Source of the DNA: Paraburkholderia polaris
GTDB taxonomy: Bacteria; Pseudomonadota; Gammaproteobacteria; Burkholderiales; Burkholderiaceae
NCBI RefSeq assembly: GCF_012927345.1
Contig: NZ_JABBGJ010000003.1
Span: 62,001 to 126,000 of the forward strand
Length of the DNA: 64,000 bases
Direction: 5' to 3'
Below are positions 1-7,183 of this stretch, one piece after another; the stretch's first letter is position 1, and the number at the start of each line of letters is the position of its first letter. The notes under the pieces were generated by a model. It did not search any database. It had not been told where the DNA came from and was given only the letters and a program-made list of their open reading frames with translations. The position numbers and the translations under genes were made by a program.

Positions 1-17
1 CTATTTCATCCGATTGT

Positions 18-46
18 TTGACGTCTTGCTGACAACCGGATATAAT
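18..46 (+). promoter_or_regulatory. sigma-70 promoter of tRNA-fMet
   Basis: TTGACG at 18-23 and a perfect TATAAT at 41-46 are separated by 17 bases. The tRNA begins 13 bases after the -10 box, the expected distance for a stable-RNA promoter. Confidence 0.85.
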
Positions 47-58
47 TTTTTTCTCTGA

Positions 59-135
<77 letters not shown>

Positions 136-144
136 AGCATTGTT

Positions 145-178
145 AAAAGCCCGCTAGCGCAAGCTACGCGGGCTTTTT
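145..178 (+). terminator. Rho-independent terminator after tRNA-fMet
   Basis: AAAAGCCCGC pairs with GCGGGCTTTT around a short TAGCGCAAGCTAC loop and ends in a T run. A diverged copy of the hairpin half and the T run recurs at about 4472-4503, next to the intact racemase gene. Confidence 0.8.
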
Positions 179-230
179 GACTTCTGGCGTGTCTTCTTAT
201 CTCTCATGCATGCGCCAAGCGCGCTTGCAT

Positions 231-345
231 TCACTTCGAATCGATCGCCCATTCCACCGCCGCTTGAGTGTGCAGCGCGGTCGTGTTGATGCGGTGCAGG
301 TCCGCGCGCGTTCGGTGTCATCGGGAATCAGGGTGAAGACGACCC
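231..345 (-). pseudogene. diverged 3' remnant of the racemase gene
   Basis: Read on the minus strand this ends ...AVEWAIDSK-stop, closely matching the AVEWAIESD C-terminus of the intact racemase at 4555-5253. The similarity continues past the stop into the flanking DNA, so 136-345 is a diverged copy of about 4455-4825. Compared with the intact gene, about 162 bp is missing (equivalent of 4611-4772). The copy ends near 345, where unrelated DNA starts. It is one of the two direct repeats that bracket the accessory block. Confidence 0.8.
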
Positions 346-346
346 G

Positions 347-607
347 TTGGACCGTCTGAGGCAACACCGCGGCAGTAACTTCAACTCAAAAGAAAGTCAC
401 GCGACGAAAGTTCGTATTGGCACCGAAGGAGAGCATCCCATCCGGGTGATTGTCGAGCACGACGCGCTCACCGTTACGCCGGAGTACGACTACAGGATCG
501 CCGGCAAATACATGGCTAAGCCCGAGGTAGCGGCCTCGCTGCAAAGACGCAGCAAACGGAAACGAACGACACCTACAAACGACAAGCCCAGTCGCGGCCG
601 GGTTTGA
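347..607 (+). pseudogene. fragment resembling a SymE-family C-terminus
   Basis: An open frame of 86 codons with no convincing ribosome site. Its centre reads IRVIVEHDALTVTPEYDYRIAGKY. The first part resembles the RIQVEHGRLVIT end of the intact SymE-like gene at 1298-1528. The second part (TPEYDYRIAGKY...LQRRSKRK) recurs at 3215-3318 as TPDYDYRIAGRY...LSRRK-stop. Here the stop codon of that second copy is replaced by a sense codon, so the frame runs on. It is probably a broken duplicate rather than a working gene, and the SymE link is tentative. Confidence 0.4.
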
Positions 608-649
608 GAGATCCGCACTGTCCGCCGTGACCGCGCGGGTGGTTCCGCC

Positions 650-701
650 GAGACACTTCGCGCTTCAGTCTGTTCAGTTCGGCTTCCGGAATGCGGGGCA
701 T
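650..701 (-). pseudogene. 5' remnant of a CHC2-type primase-like gene
   Basis: From ATG 701 with an AAGGA site upstream, the minus strand reads MPRIPEAELNRLKREVS. This matches from memory the start of mobile-element CHC2 zinc-finger (DnaG-like primase) proteins, which typically begin MARIPEAE..RLKREVS. The zinc-finger region that should follow is absent and the frame continues into unrelated residues. Only the first 17 or so codons survive. It is a trace of a former mobile element. Confidence 0.4.
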
Positions 702-754
702 GAATCGTCCTTCGACTAAAAACCTGTCAAGTGGATTTTCATCAAATAGCTCAT

Positions 755-772
755 TTTCAGAGTACTCTGAAA
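755..772. promoter_or_regulatory. 18-bp perfect palindrome, candidate XRE operator
   Basis: TTTCAGAGTACTCTGAAA is a perfect 9+9 palindrome 43 bases upstream of the XRE regulator start. The position and symmetry fit an autoregulatory operator bound by the dimeric XRE protein. Binding is inferred. Confidence 0.6.
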
Positions 773-815
773 TAGAGAAAAAATATCCATTGAACTCGTG
801 ATCAGGAGTATCATT

Positions 816-1202
816 ATGGCTGGATTTTCACCGCTTAACTCAGCCATGAACCCGAAGGACGAACAGTTTTTCAAGGCGTTGGGCGCGCGTATCGCCGGCG
901 CTCGCAGGTCTCACGAACTCACTCAGCAGCAACTCGCCGAGCAGCTTGGCATTGCCCAGCAAACCCTCGCGCACTATGAAGGCGGGCGACTGCGACTGCC
1001 CGTCTCACTGCTACCGGAATTGACTAGAACGTTTGGGCTCTCATGCGATGAGCTGCTCGGGCAGAACGTCACCCCCCATGGCAAACGCGGCGCGTCCTCG
1101 AAGTTGCAACAGCAGATCGAGGCGATTAGTCAGTTGCCGAAGGCGCGGCAGCGCTTCGTGTCCGAGATGCTTGATACGGTGCTGGCAAAGACCCAGCAGT
1201 AA
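816..1202 (+). CDS. XRE-family HTH transcriptional regulator
   Basis: A 128-residue cytoplasmic DNA-binding protein. A classic Cro/CI helix-turn-helix lies at about residues 21-75 (LGARIAGARRSHELTQQQLA, then EQLGIAQQTLAHYEGGRLRL). A short tail (SKLQQQIEAISQLPKARQRFV) probably forms a dimerising helix. ATG 816 is chosen because AGGAG sits seven bases upstream; a GTG at 798 is also in frame. A SymE-like toxin follows 95 bases later on the same strand and a perfect palindrome lies upstream. The pair therefore looks like a toxin-antitoxin or autoregulated unit with this protein as repressor and possibly antitoxin. The antitoxin role is inference. Confidence 0.85.
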   Translation: MAGFSPLNSAMNPKDEQFFKALGARIAGARRSHELTQQQLAEQLGIAQQTLAHYEGGRLRLPVSLLPELTRTFGLSCDELLGQNVTPHGKRGASSKLQQQIEAISQLPKARQRFVSEMLDTVLAKTQQ

Positions 1203-1231
1203 GGAAGGAGATTTGAAGCAGTAGAAGAAGC

Positions 1232-1265
1232 GCGGGCCGCATGGGCGGCAACCCATGCGGCCCGC
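1232..1265 (+). promoter_or_regulatory. strong hairpin between XRE gene and symE-like gene
   Basis: GCGGGCCGCATGGG (1232-1245) pairs perfectly with CCCATGCGGCCCGC (1252-1265) around a 6-nt loop, giving a very stable 14-bp stem. No T run follows, so it is not a normal terminator. It lies 32 bases before the symE-like ATG and could limit read-through or hide the translation start region. Confidence 0.6.
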
Positions 1266-1297
1266 TGACCACAACCAGTTCACTTGGAGAACTGACC

Positions 1298-1528
1298 ATG
1301 GCTGACGCCAATCTTAATGCATTGCACGCTCATCCCGAGCGTCACGCTACCGTCCAGCAACTCATGCGCTGGCGACCCAGCCCCAAAGAGGGAAGGCCCT
1401 GGCGAACACCACGGTTTTTTCCGTGGCTGCGCATCGCCGGCATCTGGCTTGAACAGGCCGGCTTTCCACCCGGACAGCGCGTGAGGATCCAGGTCGAGCA
1501 CGGCAGACTCGTCATCACGTCAGATTGA
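1298..1528 (+). CDS. SymE-family toxin-like protein
   Basis: A 76-residue protein. Its C-terminal half (PWLRIAGIWLEQAGFPPGQRVRIQVEHGRLVI) is the SymE signature, an AbrB-like swapped-hairpin fold turned toxin. In E. coli SymE is an SOS-induced toxin controlled by the antisense RNA SymR. ATG 1298 has a GGAGA site upstream. It lies downstream of an XRE regulator and ends just before a bidirectional terminator. I cannot tell whether it is controlled by an antisense RNA, the XRE protein or both. Whether it is toxic is untested. Confidence 0.8.
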   Translation: MADANLNALHAHPERHATVQQLMRWRPSPKEGRPWRTPRFFPWLRIAGIWLEQAGFPPGQRVRIQVEHGRLVITSD

Positions 1529-1539
1529 ACCACTCCACA

Positions 1540-1573
1540 AACAATAGACCCGGCCGCGGCCGGGTCTATTGTT
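1540..1573. terminator. bidirectional terminator, 34-bp perfect palindrome
   Basis: AACAATAGACCCGGCCG and its exact reverse complement abut at 1556/1557. It sits between the convergent symE-like gene and the cdiI-like gene and can end both transcripts. Confidence 0.85.
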
Positions 1574-1898
1574 ATTCGATCTCTAACGCATTTAGTGGCT
1601 CGTGAACTTCAACTTCGTGGACATCACCATCTGGCCAAACCCAAAGCTGCCAGTTGTCGATTAGCCATCGAGTCGACACATGATAGGGTAAGGTTTCCTT
1701 TGGAAACACAACATAGCAGTTGATCCCAGCCTTATAACCACTGATCGTTATTAGGCCGAGTCGATCTGACTTATCAGGGGCCTCGCAGACCATCATTACT
1801 ACGTGACTTTCGAATGGCTGCCCCGCAGCGAAACGAAGCAATGTGCCTCGCTTCATTTCCGGGTCGGCGCTCTCAATCAGCTTTTTCCAGGTCATCAT
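1572..1898 (-). CDS. CdiI-type immunity protein for the E3-like toxin
   Basis: A 108-residue soluble acidic protein (MMTWKKLIESADPE...ISGYKAGINCYVVFPKE...STRWLIDNWQLWVWPDGDVHEVEV). Its ATG overlaps the stop of the toxin gene by four bases (ATGA, 1895-1898), the usual arrangement for a toxin and its cognate immunity gene. The GYKAGIN..VVFP and WLIDNW..WVWP stretches recall the Imm45 family, but that is from memory and unsearched. It should bind and block the ribonuclease domain encoded just upstream. It ends against a bidirectional terminator. Because the toxin gene is frameshifted, this gene may now serve as orphan immunity against neighbours. Confidence 0.7.
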   Translation of the reverse strand: MMTWKKLIESADPEMKRGTLLRFAAGQPFESHVVMMVCEAPDKSDRLGLITISGYKAGINCYVVFPKETLPYHVSTRWLIDNWQLWVWPDGDVHEVEVHEPLNALEIE

Positions 1899-3227
1899 TT
1901 CAATTTAAGGTCGTGTCGTCCCGACGTATCCGCGGGTTTGGTGGGTTGCAAATCAAGCATACTCACTTCTCCCATATGTGCGCCGGTTTTTCCGTTGACT
2001 TGCTCGAGGCGCCCATGCTGCGAATCAACAGCATATAAGGTTCCATCGTCTGCCCGATACACATCCCGGCCATTTATGCGACTGAGCTGCGAGTCCTTGG
2101 TCCAGCCATTGTCAGTAGCAACAATTTGCGCAGTCTGTTTTACCTGTGCGACTCGCTCTCCGGGCGGCAGATTAACCAGAGACCTTTCAAACGCTTCCGC
2201 TTCCGAGAGCGCTTTTGCCTCAGCAGCCGCTCCCTTTCCTGCACCCCTGGTAGCCAGCGCCGCAGCAAGGAACTCCACGCCCGGCCCAACCTGATCGCCC
2301 GCCGTACAGGGCAGACGCAACCCATCCGCCGAGATATACCCCGGATCGCCGGGCGAAGCAAACGGGCCGCCGTTCGGCGCATTTGCGATCATCTCGCCTA
2401 TCGAAACGAGACCGTTCCAAACCCCGGCAGCGGAATTGCTGACAGTATCCACAGCCGAATTTAGCCGTGCTTCCCTGGCCATCACCGTTGCCCGTGCTTC
2501 GATTGTAGAGGTCCGCATTGCTCGCCGTGAATGCGCCCGTCGTGCCGCCGATCAGGAACCCGCCCGCACCGGCCACGACATTGGACAGCACGTTACCTGC
2601 CATCTGCGCCGCATCGCCACCACCCAGCGCGTCGCGCGTGCCGTTGGCCAGCCGGTTCAGATCGCCCGCCGCCCACGCTGCAATACCCGCACCCGCCGCG
2701 CCTTGCGCCGCACTTCCGATGCCTCCACCACCCAGACCCGCTGTAAGCGCGCCTCCCGCAATGTGCATCCCGATCCGGTAAGTCCCACCCTCACGCCAGT
2801 TGTTGTAGTCAACCAGCGCGGCGGCCATGCCTTCGGTATCGCCCCGATCCTTCGCAGCCTGGAGCGCAGTAACCGCGTCGTCGCGTTTTCTATCCGCATA
2901 CGCACCGATGCCTTGCGACACCGTCTGGCCCGCCGCCTGGGCGGCCTGCATCGTGTCAGCCTGCCTGTTGAGGATATCGTTCACGTCCGGCGTTTTCGTA
3001 ACCGTGCCGTTTGCGTTCGTCGTGTCGCGGCTCAGGCTCGCTACGTCCTGAGTCTGGTGCGCGCCGTCCGTGATGTTGATCGTGCCCGCGCTGACGGCGC
3101 TGCGCGTGGTCGCACTCTGCTCGCCGTTGTCGTTCTGCGAAATCATCGGCGATACGCCGGGCTGACCGCTGACCGAGCGCCGGGGCCGGTCGCTTTGCCG
3201 GTCACGCCAACGCCCACACATCACCAT
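1895..3227 (-). pseudogene. orphan cdiA C-terminal toxin module, frameshifted (colicin-E3-like RNase)
   Basis: This is the C-terminal end of a CdiA-type filamentous haemagglutinin, without the large N-terminal part and without cdiB. The pre-toxin part (3227 to about 2500) reads PMISQNDNGEQSATTRSAVSA...DVNDILNRQADTMQ and ends in NADLYN at 2519-2502. That matches the N-x-(E/Q)-LYN boundary of Burkholderia CdiA, with Asp at the variable position. Just past it the reading frame shifts, and the toxin continues in another frame (2518-1895). The last 50 residues hold DSQHGRLE (2026-2003), the same Asp-His-Glu spacing as the colicin E3 rRNase active site. The family predicts cleavage of 16S rRNA. The frameshift and lost N-terminus make expression as a delivered toxin unlikely; the domain could be recombined into an intact cdiA. 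Confidence 0.75.
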
Positions 3228-3318
3228 TACCCCGGACTATGACTACAGGATCGCCGGCAGATACGTGACCGGACCAGAAGCCGAAGCCACGCGGCAAAGA
3301 CTCAGCAGACGGAAATGA
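3215..3318 (+). pseudogene. second copy of the SymE-like C-terminal fragment
   Basis: The plus strand encodes HITITPDYDYRIAGRYVTGPEAEATRQRLSRRK-stop (TGA near 3316-3318). It is about two-thirds identical to the fragment at 347-607, and the DNA similarity extends past the stop. No start codon or N-terminal half is present. It joins directly to the truncated end of the CdiA module on its left and is followed by a hairpin at about 3333-3362. It is a junction scar between two toxin modules. Confidence 0.45.
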
Positions 3319-3332
3319 ATGACACCTATAAC

Positions 3333-3363
3333 AGCAAACCCGGCCAATGCCGGGTTTGCTGTT
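3333..3363. terminator. hairpin terminator between toxin modules
   Basis: ACAGCAAACCCGGC and GCCGGGTTTGCTGT form a perfect 14-bp stem around a 3-base loop (CAA). It can end the minus-strand toxin-2/immunity transcript before the other module. Confidence 0.7.
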
Positions 3364-3368
3364 TATCA

Positions 3369-3503
3369 TCAACTTAATAACTTCTCGATAATCAAGCCAC
3401 CCAGGATAGCCAGCACTATCCCCGCAAATATCCAGTAGGTGCGCCGTTCCGATGGACTCATGCGCTTCCATTGATCAGGACTCGGACCTCCGCCAGCTGC
3501 CAT
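3369..3503 (-). CDS. 44-residue single-helix membrane protein, candidate immunity protein
   Basis: A small gene with a clear GGAGGGA ribosome site, starting nine bases after the stop of the toxin-2 frame. The product begins MAAGGGPSPDQWKRMSPSER, followed by one hydrophobic helix (YWIFAGIVLAILGGLII, about residues 23-39) and a short EKLLS tail. The N-terminus is charged and should stay in the cytoplasm. Position directly behind a CdiA-CT-like toxin is where the cognate immunity gene lies in all characterised CDI loci. A membrane immunity protein would imply that the toxin acts at or in the inner membrane. I know of no named family for it; the role is inferred from position only. Confidence 0.6.
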   Translation of the reverse strand: MAAGGGPSPDQWKRMSPSERRTYWIFAGIVLAILGGLIIEKLLS

Positions 3504-3512
3504 CACTCCCTC

Positions 3513-4124
3513 CTACTTGCTTGCGCTTCCCACAGGAACGGAATGTCCCCAAGGCATAACCCCAAACGTCTTTCCTCCGGGTGTACCGATACCAAATTCA
3601 AGTGCTGTTCCACCACCATATGCATGAGTTATCGCACCAACTACATTAACTCTAAAGGGTGTTGGGATAGACGCAAAGAATTGATTGCCATCCCCGTTTA
3701 AGAACTGATTGGTAGCTTGTGCATCACGTGCCCCCCAAATCCAGCCAACTGTTGCACTGAAACCTGGCGCCCACGATATGGCAGATGGATTGGTTTGCGT
3801 GACACCACCCGATAAATATTTTGTGCCATCGTAGAGATTCATCGATCCAGTTCCATTCGCAGATAGAGCACCCGCACTGACGGTCGCATAATTTGGCGAT
3901 AGAGTTGCTACAAACGGCGTCTCGCTCACCGCTTTCGCCATATCGGCTTGAGCTTGTATGACCTGCTTAAGCTGGGCATCGGTACATGAATTGCCCGCAC
4001 CACAATACCTGCTCACCAGATTGATTCTGAACGCATCGGCTGCATCGCTCCGTTTGCCGATCGCATTGCTGTCATCGCAGTGAGCGCCGTTGCACGAAGT
4101 ACTACGGTTGTACAGATCCTCGTT
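3513..4124 (-). pseudogene. second orphan CdiA-CT toxin module (glycine-rich)
   Basis: The open frame begins just upstream of NEDLYN (4124-4107), a Burkholderia-type N-x-(E/D)-LYN toxin boundary. It runs 204 codons to a stop at 3513-3515. No proper start lies upstream (an in-frame TGA precedes it by about 10 codons), so only the swap-able toxin part remains; a GTG at 4016 could start an internal product. The C-terminal 130 residues are rich in Gly, Thr, Asn and aromatic residues in alternating patterns (LYDGTKYLSGGVTQTNP, FSATVGWIWGARDAQ), suggesting an all-beta domain. It resembles what I recall of the polymorphic toxin type 22 family, unverified. No nuclease motif is visible. A one-helix membrane protein gene follows directly. 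Confidence 0.65.
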
Positions 4125-4554
4125 CGCCCCCGCAAACCAGCATTCCTCTCAGTCGGCTATACGCCAGCCTGTATGTTTTCCGATTCATTCTTTTGCTTCA
4201 TTTTACGGATTGGTAACGCTCCGTAAAATATCGAACACTTGCAAAAAATCAGTCAAAAATTGTGAAAATATCGACAGAAGCAACGTTTATCATCAAATAA
4301 GACTCGTCCTATCGAGTGTTATTGGGATATAAAGTAGCTCAAATAGGCAAAAAGAGACCCGCGCACGGGATGGGGCAAGGAACCCAAGCGCCGGTGGAGA
4401 TATAAACGGGTTAAAGGCTTTACGTTTGTTGGAAATACCATTGGCAATGCGCTTGCGCATGCCTTGTTGAAGCGCCGCTAGCGTAGGCTACGCGGGCTTT
4501 TTGACTCCTGGCGTGTCTTCTCATCTCTCATGCATGTGCCTGGCGCGCTTGCAT
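4125..4554. other. AT-richer gene-free stretch at island edge
   Basis: No supported gene. It holds a perfect 10-bp inverted repeat, ATTTTACGGA at 4200-4209 and TCCGTAAAAT at 4220-4229, with a 10-base loop. An A/T-rich stretch lies at 4230-4345. From about 4455 on, the second copy of the repeat also seen at 136-230 includes the GCGGGCTTTTT hairpin half at 4491-4501. Confidence 0.6.
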
Positions 4555-5253
4555 TCAGTCCGATTCGATCGCCCATTCCACCGCCGCTTGTGCATGCAAC
4601 GCGGTCGTGTCGAACACGGGTAGCACTGAATCTTCCGGCTTGATCAGCAAGGTGATTTCCGTGCAGCCGAGAATCACCGCCTGCGCTCCACGCGCAGCGA
4701 GTCCTTCGATCACACGCTGATACACCGCACGCGAGGCGTCATTCACTTTGCCGTGGCACAGCTCGTCGTAGATGATGCGGTGCACATCCGCGCGTTCGGC
4801 TTCATCGGGAGTCAGTGTCTCGAGGCCGTAGCGCTCACGTAAGCGCCCCGTGTAAAACGTCTGCTCCATCGTATAGCGTGTACCTAGCAAGCCCACCCGC
4901 GTGATTCCCGCGGCGCGCAACGCGTTGCCGGTCGGATCGGCGATGTGCAGGAACGGCACGTCGATCGCCTGTTCGATTGATTCATACACGCGATGCATCG
5001 TGTTGGTCGCCAGTATCACTATGTCAGCGCCGCCTCGTTCGAGTTGACGGGCGGCGTCGGCCAACTGTTTGCCAAGCGCGGTCCAGTCGCCGGCGCGCTG
5101 GTTGGCCTCGATCTGAGCGAAGTCGAGCGTCAGCATCAGGCTGCGGGCGTTGTGATGGCCGCCGAGACGCGCCTTGGCGTGGCGGTTCAGGAGTTTGTAG
5201 TACTCGGTGGATGATTCCCAACTCATTCCGCCAATTACGCCGATGGTTTTCAT
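4555..5253 (-). CDS. aspartate/glutamate racemase family amino-acid racemase (YgeA-like)
   Basis: A 232-residue cytoplasmic, cofactor-independent racemase very similar to E. coli YgeA along its length (MKTIGVIGGMSWESSTEYY, GTRYTMEQTFY, VLPVFDTTALHA). The second catalytic cysteine is in LGCTEI (about residue 200). The first site is ATNTMH (about 85), with Thr where many relatives have Cys, the same variant as in YgeA, which is a broad-specificity racemase. ATG 5253 has GGAG seven bases upstream. It is transcribed away from the codA-like gene. Its 3' end is duplicated in diverged form at 231-345. Confidence 0.9.
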   Translation of the reverse strand: MKTIGVIGGMSWESSTEYYKLLNRHAKARLGGHHNARSLMLTLDFAQIEANQRAGDWTALGKQLADAARQLERGGADIVILATNTMHRVYESIEQAIDVPFLHIADPTGNALRAAGITRVGLLGTRYTMEQTFYTGRLRERYGLETLTPDEAERADVHRIIYDELCHGKVNDASRAVYQRVIEGLAARGAQAVILGCTEITLLIKPEDSVLPVFDTTALHAQAAVEWAIESD

Positions 5254-5492
5254 GGTTTTTCTCCGGTGGTGGACGATGCTGCATGCTATGCGCCGCAGGA
5301 GAATGCAGAAGCCAACGCAGAACGCTCAGGCATCGAACTTTCGAAAGTCGAGTATAGGCGGGCGTCAGTGCTCGCAGCCGGTACGGATTCCCGTCTGCTC
5401 GCCGGTACGGCGTCTTGTTAAAACGCCCGCACGCACTTTCTGGCGCCGCTAGAATCGACATCAGTCAAAGAGCGGTCAACAGGGAGCGATTC

Positions 5493-6794
5493 ATGGATCT
5501 GATCATCCGCCGCGCGATGCTGCCGCCGAGCGCCGCGCCGCAGCAAATGCAGCAGAAGCAGCCGGTCGACATCGGCATCGAAGCGGGCCGCATCGTGGCT
5601 GTCGAGCCGAATCTGGCCACCAGCGCGCGCGAAGAAATCGACGCCGCCGGTTCGCTCGTCACGCCGCCATTCGTCGATCCGCATTTCCACATGGACGCGA
5701 CGCTGTCGTACGGTCTGCCGCGCGTGAACGCGTCGGGCACCTTGCTGGAAGGCATCGCGCTGTGGGGCGAACTGAAGCCGGAGCTCACGCAGGAGGTCTT
5801 GATCGAGCGCGCGCTGCAGTACTGCGATTGGGCTGTCGCGCGCGGTCTACTGGCGATTCGCAGTCACGTGGATGTATGTGATCCGCGCTTGCTCGCGGTC
5901 GAGGCGCTGGTCGAAGTGAAGCGCCGTGTCGCACCGTATCTCGACTTGCAACTGGTTGCGTTTCCCCAGGACGGCGTCTTGCGCAGCGCCGGCGCATTCG
6001 AGAATCTCAAGCGTGCGATTGCGATGGGCGTCGACGTGGTCGGCGGGATTCCGCATTTCGAACGCACGATGGCTGACGGCGCGCAATCTGTGCGCATGTT
6101 GTGCGATTTCGCGGCGGAGCAGGGCTTGCGCGTCGACATGCATTGCGACGAATCGGACGATCCGATGTCTCGCCATATCGAAACGCTCGCAGCCGAAACG
6201 CACCGGCTCGGCTTGCATGGACGCGTCACCGGCTCGCACCTGACCTCGATGCATTCGATGGACAACTACTACGTCAGCAAGCTCCTGCCGCTGATGCGCG
6301 AGTCGGGCGTCGCGGCGATCGCCAATCCGTTGATCAACATCACGCTGCAGGGCCGCAGCGACACGTATCCGAAACGGCGTGGCATGACACGCGTCCCGGA
6401 GATGATGGCGGCGGGCATCAACGTCGCGTTCGGTCACGATTGCGTGATGGACCCGTGGTACAGCCTCGGCTCGGGCGACATGCTCGAAGTCGCGCACATG
6501 GGCTTGCATGTTGCGCAGATGACGGGCGTCGACGGCATGCATGCGTGCTTCGACGCGGTCACGGTGAATGCCGCGCGTATTCTCGGTCTGGAAGGTTATG
6601 GCATCGCGCCGGGTTGTGCTGCCAATCTCGTGCTGCTCGACGCACGCGATCCGGTCGAAGCGATCCGTCTGCGCGCCGCGCGGCTCGCGGTGGTGAGCCG
6701 GGGCAAAGTGGTGAGCCGTGCGCCTGCTGCGCGCGCGGCATTGTCGCTCGGAGGGCGTCCCGCGCAGGTGAATTTCAAACTGCATCGCGGTTAG
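5493..6794 (+). CDS. codA: cytosine deaminase-like amidohydrolase
   Basis: A 433-residue metal-dependent amidohydrolase resembling E. coli CodA, which converts cytosine to uracil in pyrimidine salvage. Metal and active-site motifs are present in order: PHFHMD (about 63-68), HVDVCD, VVGGIPHFE, DMHCDESDD, GSHLTSMHS, NPLINITLQGRSDTYPKRRG and GHDCVMDPWYSLG. ATG 5493 is chosen for its AGGGAG site; an earlier in-frame ATG at 5415 lacks one. No permease gene adjoins it. The 3' end (CGCGGTTAGCCGC) is duplicated at about 8710, across the small island. Cytosine is the likely substrate, but related deaminases act on isoguanine or creatinine. Confidence 0.82.
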   Translation: MDLIIRRAMLPPSAAPQQMQQKQPVDIGIEAGRIVAVEPNLATSAREEIDAAGSLVTPPFVDPHFHMDATLSYGLPRVNASGTLLEGIALWGELKPELTQEVLIERALQYCDWAVARGLLAIRSHVDVCDPRLLAVEALVEVKRRVAPYLDLQLVAFPQDGVLRSAGAFENLKRAIAMGVDVVGGIPHFERTMADGAQSVRMLCDFAAEQGLRVDMHCDESDDPMSRHIETLAAETHRLGLHGRVTGSHLTSMHSMDNYYVSKLLPLMRESGVAAIANPLINITLQGRSDTYPKRRGMTRVPEMMAAGINVAFGHDCVMDPWYSLGSGDMLEVAHMGLHVAQMTGVDGMHACFDAVTVNAARILGLEGYGIAPGCAANLVLLDARDPVEAIRLRAARLAVVSRGKVVSRAPAARAALSLGGRPAQVNFKLHRG

Positions 6795-7183
6795 CCGCCG
6801 CGCGGCACACGCGGCGGCGTTATCTACAACGTCGCCGAATGCTTCAATGCACGATCAATGCGTCGCGGTAGGCATCATGCCGTCATGCCGCAACGAGGCG
6901 ATTGCTGGCAATTGCGGGCGGCGTCTTGGGAACTGCCTCGAATGAGTCGTGTGTGACGAGGCGCATTACGCCAGAACCAGATCGGTCGTGCCGCGGATGC
7001 GGGAAAGTTATGGCAATTTAGCTCTCCGTTGTCTTAAAAGAGCCTCTCGATTTAATTGTCGAATATCAAAGCGCGCTTTGTTATTTTTTCATTTCAAACC
7101 GGTTGGTGATACTACTAATCTATCCGGCGAGATTAAGTTTGCTCTGCTGGAAATCTGGGTGAATGAAATGAAAAGGAATAGCC
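6795..7183. other. codA-prlC end duplication and leader of the small island
   Basis: The first part has a GC-rich hairpin (GCCGCCGCG / CGCGGCGGC, about 6792-6818) after codA. From about 6812 to 6950 it is a diverged copy of 8812-8945, the 3' end of the minus-strand prlC gene and its flank (shared blocks TGCTTCAA, TCAATGCG, ATGCCGCAA). From about 7000 it becomes AT-richer and leads into the first exported-protein gene. No intact gene is supported here. Confidence 0.65.

Noticed and set aside
1232..1265. Terminator for the XRE gene
   Set aside because: The stem is strong, but no T run follows on either strand, so it is listed as a structural or regulatory hairpin instead.
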